Translations under genes and position numbers: made by a program
In this document: positions 23,293 through 33,349 of the stretch, piece after piece
How the letters are laid out: the number at the start of each line of letters is the position of its first letter
Position numbering within the stretch: the first letter of the stretch is position 1
Origin: Gnetum montanum
Taxonomy: Eukaryota > Streptophyta > Gnetopsida > Gnetales > Gnetaceae
Direction: 5' to 3'
Assembly: GCA_015680685.1 (NCBI GenBank)
Contig: MNCI01016594.1
Coordinates: 565,192-629,191 of the forward strand
Length of the DNA: 64,000 nucleotides
Notes under the pieces: model-generated
Database searches by the model: none
The model's input: only the letters and a program-made list of their open reading frames with translations
What the model was told of the DNA's origin: nothing

Positions 23293-25630
23293 TGAAAACA
23301 ACACAAAATTTTGGCCTAGCACTTTTAGACAGGATTCAAGCTAAGTCATGCCATTGCCCAACATGAGTATAGTGTGACCAAACTTGAGAGCCTCCAAAAC
23401 AACATGAAACAACACACAATTGAATAGGAAAAGTCCCCCTTAGGGCCCACAGGCGATTTCTCCAACTCTCAGCATCCAGAATCTAGGGTTTCAGGCTCAA
23501 AATGCATGGTTTTTTCTGTATACACTTTGGTCACGCTGTGGTCACACTGCCCAGTGTAAGACCAACATGTGTACAACATGACCAACTTTTGGAGCCCCAA
23601 AATCAAGTCCAAACAGCCTAGATTCGAGCACATAGACCCTCCATGAGCTTCACCGATGCCCCCTAGAGCTCTTGACTTTTAGAACCTCAAAATTTGAGTG
23701 CAGAATTACATGTTTTGAGCCACTTTCAATTAGTCATGCTAAGGTGACGTTGCACAGCATGACCAAACAAGAATAGCTTAATTTAGGCACCTCTAGGCAG
23801 AAGTTTGACATGAATTCAACTCCCAAGAGCTAGGCAGCACTTGTACATGTTCACAGGCTCTAGAAAATCAAAATTTGGATCTCAAACATGGCACTTTCAG
23901 TTGGTCACACTAAGGTCATGCTGCACAGCATGACCACAGTGTGACCAAGAAAAAACAAGGCATATTAAGTAGTTTCAGGTCCATTTTCAACATGAACTCA
24001 ACCCCCAAAGGATAAGCAACAACTGTATTGACTCTCAGGCTTCAAAAAATCAAGTTTTGAGCTTCAAATATGCCATTTTCAGTTGGTCACGCTGGGGTCA
24101 TGCTGAGGTCATGTTGCACAGTCTGACCAAATAAAAATAGGGTAAATCAACCATTTTTCAGGCATCATCTTCGACATCTAAGCAATCCCCAGGGACAGGA
24201 AGCACTTGTACATGTTCACAAGCTTCAAAACCTCATAATTTGGACCTCAAATATGGCATTTTTAGTTGGTCATGCTGAGGTCACGCTATGTAGCATGACC
24301 ACAGCGTGACCAAACCAAACGGGCCCAAAATAGTAGCAAAATGGTGTCAAATTCAGCATCCAGGCCACCCTAGAGAGCAAGCAGGAGTTGAACATCAAAA
24401 AATAGGCATTAGCATCTAAAAATTAGCTCAAAAAAGGGCATAAACATTTTTCCATGATGAAGTCATGCTGGGCAGTGTGACCACAACATGAACAAGCAAA
24501 AGTGTGTCAAAACAGCCTTCAAATCAGCTCAAAATAGACGTGCATAACCCTCTCAACCTTAAGCATGCATATCCACTCCAAAAATGGGTCTCACAGGTTA
24601 AAAATGGGCTCAAAATGCATCATAAACATTAAACATGCTGACACCAATGTATGCACAGCATAAATTCTTGGACATGCTAGACACTGATACGTTGGGATGC
24701 TGCATGCTAGATGCTGACACCAGAACATGCTGTAGACATGTCAGAGCCAGATCCATGCACGTTGAAGGCCTTGGCAACGCAAAAAAAGCATAGATCTGCA
24801 GATTCGGAGGCCATACATCCAGATCCACTCTTGTACTTTAACATTCTTTGTACATTTTGCATTTTTTAGCGTATTAAGCTCTTACGCTATGGATTACAAA
24901 TGCCAGCGTAAGAGATCTTGGTCATGCTACACCCTATACATTGTAAAATTCTGTGCATCCAGTCAAAACATTTACACTTGTTGCCCGATCCACATTTCCT
25001 ACATCCAGTAACCATGGATCTTCCACAAAGATCTGAATCCTACTCTCAAACCTGCATAAATACCCTGATCTCACACTAACCAAGGTTGGCAATTCTAAAC
25101 ACACAAGAGCATAGAACGATGGGAAAATTCTTCCATACAAAACTTGGTCATGCTGAGCCACTTTGAGCATCCAAATCTCACACGTTGGACACTTTGGAGT
25201 TAGAAGCCTGCACTCTCCCAGCTTCTACAACATCTTTCACATCAGGGCTAAACCTCCACCTTGCAACCATTCTGCAACTACATTCTGACTGGTGCACTTC
25301 TTTGTAATTTTTAGTCAATACAAATAGCTACATTTTTTCCAATCATATTTACAGTTTACATTATTTTCTGTTTATGTTATTTACACCTTGTTTATGCTTG
25401 TCCACATTTACGTTTGCATTTGTTTATGTTTGTTTACAATAACTCGGCACATTGCCTTTGCGTACGCTAGGGGAACTCCTTGTTTGATCTGCGTGCAGAC
25501 CATCCAAGGAACTCAACCTTTGTTTTTCTAGCTTACCCTCATGCGAAGGCAGGGTCCAGTGTATCTCTCCAGAGATCTTTAGGCATTCATTTTTTCTTCC
25601 AGCCTTTCACTAACAATTTTAGATGGTACA
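23293..25630 (+). repeat. E2 3' LTR
   Basis: Runs from TGAAAACAACAC to GGTACA, 2,338 bp, collinear with the 5' LTR at 15104-17416 throughout. Differences are mainly transitions. TATA-like CATAAATA lies at 25055-25062. GGTCACGCT-type inverted repeats run from about 23520 to 24490. Confidence 0.92.
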
Positions 25631-26484
25631 CTTTGGATATCATCCTTCAACGCCATACAATAATCTTTTTCATGACCACACTGTTGATGGTAGTCATAGA
25701 ACTACTCTAGCTTGAAACCCTTAGGAACTGGGGGCTCATTGGAAAAACCCAATGAGGGGTTCCTGAGGAGTTCACAATACCTATGGTGCTTCCTGGCTCC
25801 CTCATCTGACATTCGCCTATGTTGGATATACCCTGCCACCAGTAATTGCTTCAAAATATCTGAAGGCTTGATGGGTAGCAGGGTATACTTTGAGCGATCT
25901 TTATGCTCGAAATTTGGTTTGGGTGGTGTAGATGTCTCAGGTGCAGATGTAGAAGGTTGTGGTGCATTGTCCTATTTAGGCATGATGTTAATTGCAAGTG
26001 TGGCTAGTTTCTTGTTGTTCTTATTATTGTTGTTGTTAGGTTTGGATTTGGCCTTGTTCATCACAGCGGCCATTGTGGCTATTGTAGCCTTATCCCTATC
26101 CTTTTTCGTGAAGGTGTTCTTGTATGCAATGTAGGTCAGGTCTTTGCTTGCCTCAGTTGCATCCTATATGCTCTTAGTCTGGGTGAAGGCCTGACTGAGA
26201 GTGCAGGGAGCAAGATAATATAGCTTAGACTTAATAAAGTTGTTCACTACACCCTTGAAGAAGGCCAGCAAGTGGGCCTCCGCAATGGGCTCACGGATTT
26301 CATTAAGGGTTGCACTCCAGCATTGGATGAACTTCTGGACTAGTTCTAGTGGGTCTTATTTCATGCTCATCAATTGATTGAACGTGACCTCTGGTCTCAA
26401 ATTGTACTTGAAATGCATCACGAACTGGCTCAGAAGCTCCTCTAGGGTTGATATGGAGGAACATGGAAAGGCACGGTACCAATT
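25631..26484 (-). pseudogene. E1 gag, capsid and knuckle part (broken)
   Basis: This is the continuation of E1's gag after E2. On the minus strand from 26484 it encodes the retrotransposon gag core (WYRAFPCSSIS near 26480; FKYNLRPE near 26390; IKSKLYYLAP near 26230), and a Lys-rich linker. It ends in a knuckle of the C-x2-H-x4-H-x4-C form near 25660-25705 whose first Cys reads Tyr. At 26485 the capsid is cut by the 5' LTR of E5; the missing N-terminal part lies beyond the window. Confidence 0.85.
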
Positions 26485-26757
26485 TAAATATCTCAAAAAA
26501 TGCAAGGTCATTCTAGCTTCACCAGGCCTTGCAATCCATGCAAGCACTATGGCAGTTCATTAGGAGGAGAACGCTCTGAGTGCTGGCCAGCCAGTTCGGC
26601 AAATTCTCTACTTTAGGTGTAAATAGGCTCTACGGCTCATCCTTCCTGTCCACCTAAGTAGCCTATCTGGTCGATAGCCTGCTCAGAAATAGTGTGGAGT
26701 TGGCAACAACATTCTAGGTGCACCAGGAATAGTTTGGCAAGTTTTCTAAGTCATGAA

Positions 26758-27240
26758 GTCTGCTACACTATGCTATGCCTCACCATGTAGCGTAGCAAGC
26801 TTCAAAAGACAGTTGCAGAATGAAGTGCCATGCTATGCTACACCACATAATGTATAATAGCATGGAAATAGCTTCACCAATAGTTCCCCATGCTTAATTT
26901 CAAATCCTTCACCAATGTCCCTTTTTGCCAGGAAGCGATGGACCATGTTTGCTACTATGCTACACTGAACTACAAGGCGCAGCGAGGTGTAGCAATCTTG
27001 TGGAAGAGACAGAAGGCAACTTGAAGTATAGAAGCAGCAGAGTTCACGAGACATGCATCGCAGGAAGCAAAGTTGATAAATCGGCAAAGCTTTCATGACC
27101 AAGGCTAGGTGCTACGCTATGCTACACTATGTAGCGTAGCATAGCGTAGCAAGCATGCATTACACATGTAGCAGAACGAACCACAAAATGCTACGCCAAG
27201 CATGCTACACTACAAAGCATAGCAAGGCATGTGGGTGGTT
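26758..27240. repeat. Palindromic ACGCT-core words in E5 5' LTR
   Basis: Inverted pairs such as 27111-27151 (GCTACGCTATGCTACACTA with TAGCGTAGCATAGCGTAGC) can fold into a long hairpin. The 3' LTR carries the matching set at about 62725-63180, with several pairs changed by transitions. Confidence 0.8.
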
Positions 27241-27425
27241 GTGCGACATCAATGCACTTCACCTAATTAGACCATTGGCACATGTCTCCAGATGCTGAAG
27301 ATGTAATTATGGCATGGCAGGTTTATAGTTATAGCATAGCAGGTTCGTATTACAACGATCTTGCAAGTCCAACAGTCATATGCGGCATGTGTCACGCCAA
27401 CAGGTCAACGCATGCACTTTGGCCC

Positions 27426-27433
27426 TATAAATA
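27426..27433 (+). promoter_or_regulatory. E5 LTR TATA box
   Basis: TATAAATA within CCCTATAAATACCCCGAG, repeated unchanged at 63380-63387 in the 3' LTR. Comparable boxes lie at the same relative place in every LTR here. Confidence 0.75.
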
Positions 27434-28201
27434 CCCCGAGAAATAGCATTCAAAGTAGTTCAAAAATTTTGAATGAAATGACATTCAAAGGGTTCGGAAT
27501 TTTCTGAAAAAAAATGTTCAAAAGGGATCCAATCCCAGGTTCGGTGGGCACTCTTTCGCTAAGTCTCCTACTCTTTTCTCTGGCACTCAAGCTCTCTCCC
27601 CGGCATGTTGCGACAACATTGTAAGCTATCTGTTTGACACTACAAATAGTTAGCATGGTCAGCTGATATTTTGTTCTATACCCTTTCTACCACCTTGGTA
27701 GAATCCCTGTATTATTAGAGCCCAAGGATGCCCCCAAGCACACCACCTGCTCTATTCTCTATATGCCTTGGTTACTCTCGGGATCTCTCCACTCCGTCAT
27801 GTTGTGCAACCGATTGTATCCACCCTAACAGAGTAAGTCTGTAGCTTTGGAGTGGTGCAATTTTCTAACTACATTTTATGTTATTTCTTTCTTATTGTCT
27901 CATTTTCATTATTTTTTCTATTTTATTCACTTTCAAGCATTACTTCGCATTATTTTCGCATTTTCTTCTTTATTTACTTTCAAGCATTATTTCACATTTC
28001 CATTCCATCTCAAAAGTACATGTTGCAAAAGGCTATATAGACGCTAACGTAAGTCCTTGTCTGATCGACTAGACCATTTAGGGTGCTCTGTATCCACACA
28101 TACCTAGCATGGCCCTCCTGTGGGTACATGGTTGAAACTATCGCGCCCGCCAACCCCTTGGTGTTTTCCAGCCACCGATGTTTTCGATCGCTACAGTTTT
28201 C

Positions 28202-28220
28202 TGGCGCTAGAAGGAGGGCC
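28202..28220 (+). other. E5 primer binding site (tRNA-Asn)
   Basis: TGGCGCTAGAAGGAGGGCC, six bases after the LTR end, identical to that of E2. Confidence 0.85.
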
Positions 28221-28324
28221 TTTTGGTGCCTTTCCATGTGTCATGGTAGTTCTATGAGCCTTTTGCACCCTGATACACATAAGTGTAAACATGACATCCT
28301 TTGCAGTTGTTTGCATTTTGTGTG

Positions 28325-28950
28325 GTGTAGATCGGTTTCTTTGATGGTTCCTTGGAAGCCCCACAAAATACAAGGCCTCCGATCGCCAGCTAACTAGCTC
28401 ACCTCACAGTAGTCTTGCATGCGTTTGGTACCCCATCTTGCATGGTACAGATCGATCACCTCGACAGTCCCTCGAGGATCCTACGAGACATAAAGCCTTC
28501 CTGACTGCTAGTTAGCCTGCTCACCTTATGGTTGTCTTGCATGCATTCGGTACCCCATCTAGCGTGGTATAGAGTGATCTCCTCGACGGTCCCTCAGGGA
28601 TCCTACGAGACACAAAGCCTTCTTGATTGCTAGTTAACTATCTCGTATTATGGTAGTCTTGTAAGCTTTCTACACCCCGATATGCATTAGCATAGACTTG
28701 ACACCCATCTGTGGTTGTTTACGTGTTGTGTGGTGTAGATCGGTCACCTCGACGGTTCCTCGGGAATCCTACAAGATATAAAGCCTCCAACTGCTAGTTG
28801 ACTTGCCTTCCTGTCTTACGGTAGTCTTGCACATGCTCTGTACCTCATCGTGTAATGGCATAAATGTGAAACCCTTTTGTGGTTGTTTACACTTTGTGTG
28901 GTACGGATCGGTCACCTCGATGATTCCTTTGGAATCCGGCAAGACGTAAA
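28325..28950 (+). repeat. Leader tandem repeat of E5
   Basis: Five diverged copies of a unit 120-170 bp long. Each contains a GGTACAGATCGGTCACC-like start, a CTCGACGGTTCCTCGGG-like core, CTACAAGAC and TAAAGCCT. Cores lie near 28335, 28455, 28573, 28745 and 28910. E4's leader holds a single related unit near 37040-37075. They lie between PBS and the gag start. Confidence 0.8.
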
Positions 28951-29028
28951 GCCTTCTTTTTGTAGCCTTTCAATCTTTTTGTTCCTTTTGCATTTCTTGC
29001 ACTTTTCTGCATAACTACTTGTTTAGCG

Positions 29029-29078
29029 ATGGCTTTTTCAACTACCACTGTTAACACCTTCAACGTGGAGGTGCCCAT
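29029..29078 (+). pseudogene. E5 gag, N-terminal stub
   Basis: The ATG at 29029 opens a frame that is cut after 17 codons by E4. It continues directly at 38567 once E4 and one copy of CCCAT are removed. The continuation matches the gag N-terminus of E4 near 36930-36700, which supports both the start and the join. Confidence 0.75.
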
Positions 29079-30591
29079 TGTAACAACGAAAAACGTCGAT
29101 TGCTGGAAATATTGAGTGAAGTTCTGTGTACATAGTTCCAACCCTGGATCCATGCGAGGGCTATGCTGGAGAAGATGAATCCAAGGTGCCCTAAACGGTC
29201 TTGTCAATTAGACAGGGACTTACTTAATCAGTAAAATTTTGTAATAATCATATAGCAAAAATGGCGATTTCAGTGAGGAGATATAATATCGTTAATCTCG
29301 AAGGCAATGAAAATGATGTAAACGATTCAAAGAGATTGCAAAATCTATATAGATGAGACACAAGAAACTAGATTTAGAGTGTGTGTAATCCCGAGATCTG
29401 GGATTTAGCTTATAAAAAAAATATGTTGGATACAATGATTATAGGCAGACTTCGATTTAGACGAAGCACATGCCAACAACAGGAAAGCAATTTAAAGATA
29501 AAACAAGCAAAGGTTGATCTACCTTGTTCTAGCCAATCTAGGTGCAAGGGAGTCAGACCCGAAGTAGAATATCTGTTAACTGGCTATTTTTGATAAAAAA
29601 TTCTTGCCAATCACCTTCGACATTCTTACAATCGTTGATCCTCTTTTTGTCAATCTTTGCCAAAAATTGCCAACAACTGCTAATGAAAGAAAATTGCTCA
29701 GGAGAAAATTTTCCAAATGAGAGAAATTTTTGCCAACCCTTTGATTCTTGTCAACTAGAGTATTTATAAGGTTAGGGTTAGGAAAAAATGTGGTTTAGAT
29801 GACGTGTGTACTGAACCTACAAAATACCGTTGACTTGATGTGTTTGTGTTTGAAGCTTTCGGCACCACTCTTCATTACGCTCTAAAGCGTAATGTGTCGT
29901 AATCTACTTTTGCTAGAGCTTTGGTAGCAAACTATTCTTTGGTTATGTTGTCATATGCTAGAGAGCGTATTATGACACATGAACTATTGATGCCTGAATT
30001 GCGTTATCTCTGTCATTGCGTGTATTACGCTGCATCATCCTACATTACGCTGCATAGCGTATTTTAGTGTAAAATAGTGAACCTGCAAAAAATTGAAGTG
30101 TTGTCACTGCGCTTCCCTTGTTTTTGTCCAATATTTTTGGGGTTTATTACGCTACACTACGTAATGTAGTGTAATAGGCCCTTAGCCAAAAAAGAAAACT
30201 TGCTGAGATGTGCGGCATGCTGCAGATTGTTGCTTGATCCTTGAGATTTTGCTAGACCATTGAGGTCTTAAATTTTGCTATTTTCGTTGTTGCGATTAGA
30301 TGGAATGTCTTCTGGCATCATGCTACATTACACTATATTACGCTGCGTTGCGTAATATGCCAAAAGTTAAGATTTTTGAAACATAGAAGACTCGCAAAGT
30401 TAAAGGCTTGCCATTGTGCACCCCTTGTCTTATTCTGTCCTTTGGAGTCTATTATGTTGTGTTGTGTAGTGTGGTGCAATAGACCCTTAGCCGAAAAGGG
30501 AACTTGCTGAGCCACGACTTGTCACAAATCCTTGCCTGAGTCGCAAGATTTTGCTAAACCGTTGAAGCCTCAAAATTTTCACAGTGTTTCA
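29079..30591 (-). repeat. E4 3' LTR
   Basis: On the minus strand from TGAAACACTG (30591) to TTACA (29079), 1,513 bp. A TATAAATA box lies at 29761-29768. Its palindromic word is ATTACGCTGCATAGCGTA (for example 30045-30066, 30146-30172 and 30335-30352), a relative of the E1/E5 word with ATT in place of GCT. Confidence 0.9.
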
Positions 30592-31790
30592 ATGGCTGCT
30601 CTTTGTTGACATTTAGAGGTCTTGCCCGAAAGACGTTGACAAAGAATACGAAAGACTTGAGAGGTAAAGGCACCAAAAACGTCCGTTGGCAATTGCTCAG
30701 ATGTCGCTCTATCAAAATTGGAAGTGTGAAGGTGAGAGGAGGAGAATAGGAGGGATCTTAAAGAATTGAGAGGAGGGAGGTTCAAGGAAGACTCCAGTAT
30801 GTGAACAAGAAACTTTCACAAACAAGCTTTTTGGGTGTCTTGTCACAGGTGCATTCGCAAGAGATTACACTGCTATACTGCACATGAAGGGCTTTCTCGA
30901 ACGAGTTGTGTTATGACCATATGGCCTGGATGAGTTGTTTTACATCCATTTTACCTAGCCTACCTTTTTTTTGGTGCAATTTACAGCCTAAGAGGCAAGT
31001 TGCGTTACGCTAGTTCATGGGCATGATGATGCAAAAGAATTGATTATATGCTCACATCCTGTACAGACGAAGAAAAGGGTAAAGACAGTGGTAAGGACAA
31101 GGGAAGGAGAAGGTGAAGCAAGGTGTCTGATGGAGGGAGAGGTAGGGTTTGCACTCTCAAGCAGTCAGGCTAGTCTGATCAGCCACCTCAAAACGCCATG
31201 ACACCTCATCTCCTAGCGAATGCATCCTCGATCAACGCCGTCGTAGCAAGTAACCTGCAAAACATAACAAAGAACAAAGAGCGAAAGTAATCTTCCTAAT
31301 CGCTAGGGAGGCTATTGAAACAAGTGCTGTCCAAAGCAAAAAGGAGAGAGTAGGCCATGAAGAAAGGGACTGTAGCAAGGAGCAAGGGTCCCAATGTTGA
31401 CGCCACGATTCATGAAGTTGCCATCGATAGCCAGATTCATCTTGCTCAAACAGCTAGGCAAATAACTAGTCAGATGAATTTGCTAAGCCAGAGTCTAGTG
31501 GTGACGACGGGTGGAGGCTACTGAGACTATGGATGACCACAGTTTCTTTGGGACCCCATGTGATGAAGTTGATCCCAAGAGTTGCAACTACAGAGTGGCT
31601 GTCATAGTAACATCTCCAAGGGATCTGTAGTATGTTTTTCGACATATCTCAGGAATCAGTAGGATGCTGGTGGGGTAGCGACATTACGTCTGTTCCAACA
31701 CCTTTCTTGTTCCATCTGGTAGGGATGTAGTACAAGAGTGATCACGCTTGCTTGCTTCATGGAATCTCTATTAACGGATTCCATTTTTGA
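30592..31790. other. E4 polypurine tract and 3' region
   Basis: The tract at 30592-30605 is altered relative to the others. The rest has no recognised gene. A plus-strand segment with ATG at 31357 encodes a basic then Gln-rich stretch of about 55 codons ending at a TGA. It is antisense to the element, as are the candidate frames in the E1 and E5 3' regions, but the similarity to them is weak. Confidence 0.4.
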
Positions 31791-31794
31791 GTCC

Positions 31795-32325
31795 TAGTTG
31801 ACCGTTGTTGTTGGTTTTAAGTCTCAGCAGACCATGGTCCCAATTTAAAGTCTGGGCAGACTGAAGCCTGCTAGTTTTACATCATAGCGGATGGTGGAAG
31901 AGATATTTTATGGTCCCAAAAGACCATGTTGTGGGTGTCAATTTTATGTCATGACCCAGGGACAAGTCTGTGTTGGTTTAGCATCTCAGAAGATGGATGC
32001 TTACCTTGCCAGTTTCATGTCATGGCAGACGGTCGAAAGCTTTGCCAGTTTAGCATCATGACAAACACGTGCAAGAAATGCCAGTTTTACATCGTAGTGG
32101 ACTTGTACAACTTTGCTAGTTTTACATCATAGCGGACGTGTACAACATTGCCAGTTTTATGTCATAGCGGACGTGTACAACATTGCTAGTTTACATTGTA
32201 GTGAACATGTACAACATTGCCAGTTTTACATCATGGAAGACATGTATAACATTGCTAGTTTTACATCATAGCAGACGTGTACAACATTGCCAATTTTATG
32301 TCGTAGCGGACGTGTATAAGCGAGA
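31795..32325 (-). repeat. E4 RR3 hairpin array
   Basis: About twelve units with the plus-strand form CCAGTTTTACATCATAGCGGACGTGTACAACATTG-like. Clear stems are 31849-31862 (AGTC/GACT) and 31880-31893 (CATC/GATG), each with a 6-nt loop and the TAAA-type tail on the sense strand. The later units are nearly regular at 40-50 bp. Confidence 0.8.
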
Positions 32326-32384
32326 ATGTGTTGCCTACCGCCAACATTACAGGGATTTTTCCATTGAAGCATAGTCCCTTTGAC

Positions 32385-33053
32385 TATTTCTTAATGTCAT
32401 TAGTGCTTTTGGAGCGTATGAAAAGTTTTAGGAGCAAGTGATAGTAAGTGCCTCCCTAGAGAGGAAAATAACCCTCCATGGCGGGGAAACCACTATCCCT
32501 TCCTTTTTCCCTGAACCGCCCCAGTGGACTCTTATGGAAAAGGGGAAGGTTAAGGCTAGAAATAATCTAGGAGATGACATTTGGTCTGAGTTTACCAAGG
32601 ATGAGATTATGCAACTTCTGTGGGTTGGTTTGGATCAGATTCCTTTCGCGGCTGACGCAGGACCATCATAGGTAAGTTGTAGGACTATTTCATTTTGGTT
32701 ATGCATAATCTTGATGGAAATGCTAACGTGTGTGTCATGTCAAAATGTAGGATCAGAATGAGGAGGATCCTCATGAGGATGAGTGTAATGGAAATGGTGG
32801 TCCTCGTGAAGAGGGTCTTCATGAGGAGGAGCATAATGAAGATGATGGCCTTCGTGAAGAGCATCTTCACAAGGAGGAACGTAATGAAGATGATCAAACT
32901 CGTGGTGAGAAATCCCATGAGTAAGAGCCTTGCAGAGAGGACCATCCTCACGAAGAGACTCCACAAGTAGGAGGTCCCTACGAGGACAATTTTCTTGAGG
33001 TAGAGGTGGAGTTAGATGACACAGGTGGAGGTGTTGGTAAAGGTGATGTGTGA
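32385..33053 (+). pseudogene. E4 antisense gene remnant (C-terminal exons)
   Basis: An exon ending CATAG/GTAAGT at about 32671 encodes the segment before the tail, with a QLLWVGLDQIPF-like block corresponding to LRLYLDRIPF of E1. The intron 32672-32749 ends TGTAG. The last exon is very acidic and His/Glu-rich and ends TGA at 33051-33053. The upstream exons are deleted and the remnant abuts RR3. The intron position matches that of E1, E3 and E5. Confidence 0.7.
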
Positions 33054-33169
33054 CGTGGCCACATTGATTAACATTTTATTATATTGGAATGGAGTAAAAG
33101 AAAATGTTTTTTTGGCCTATGTAGGCTAGAGTAAATATTTTATCTTTTGTGAAATGTAACATATAGTAG

Positions 33170-33325
33170 GCCATACATAGTTTAAGGCCATTTCGGGCCT
33201 TACCATTGTAAATGTAAATGAATAAACGAAATTGCTAGTTTTAGGCTGTAGCGGGCCATAAATAGTTTAAGGACATTTTTGGCTGTCACTAGTTTAAGGC
33301 CATTTCAGGCCATCATCATCTTAAG
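33170..33325 (-). repeat. E4 RR1 hairpin array
   Basis: Four units of the TAGTTTAAGGCCATTTCGGGCC type on the plus strand, placed between protease and the antisense remnant exactly as in E1. Confidence 0.75.
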
Positions 33326-33349
33326 CGTAAAAGGGTAGATTACATTCAT

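Larger units (their letters stand above)
15104..25630 (+). mobile_element. Element E2: non-autonomous TAT-like retrotransposon
   Basis: E2 has two LTRs of similar length, a PBS, leader, gag-protease, RR1 then RR3, a 3' region and a polypurine tract. The 5-bp duplication CTTTG lies at 15099-15103 and 25631-25635. RT, RNase H, integrase and the antisense gene are absent: the sequence runs from RR1 units (about 21600) to RR3 units (from about 21715). Gag-protease itself is full of stops. The complete ends and duplication show it was inserted as a unit, into E1's gag knuckle. Confidence 0.92.
527..26484 (-). mobile_element. Element E1: Ty3/gypsy TAT-like retrotransposon, outer frame of the nest
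   Basis: E1 reads right to left. Its visible parts are the 3' LTR (527-2401), polypurine tract, RR3 array, pol, RR2 array, plus-strand antisense gene, RR1 array, protease and gag. E2 interrupts gag at 15104-25630; gag resumes at 25631 and is cut again at 26485 by E5. Its 5' LTR must lie beyond the right edge. At the E2 cut the flanks rejoin cleanly after removing one CTTTG copy and match the uninterrupted gag of E4 near 34745-34800. All coding parts carry stops and frameshifts, so E1 is dead. Confidence 0.85.
26485..28195 (+). repeat. E5 5' LTR
   Basis: Starts TAAATATCTC where the 3' copy has TGAAACACTC, so the terminal TG has decayed; it ends CTACA before the PBS. The length is 1,711 bp. 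It carries ACGCT-core palindromes at 26758-27240 and a TATA box at 27426-27433. CTCTATATGCC and CTAACGTAAGTCCTTGT blocks near the 3' end are shared with the other LTRs. Confidence 0.88.
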
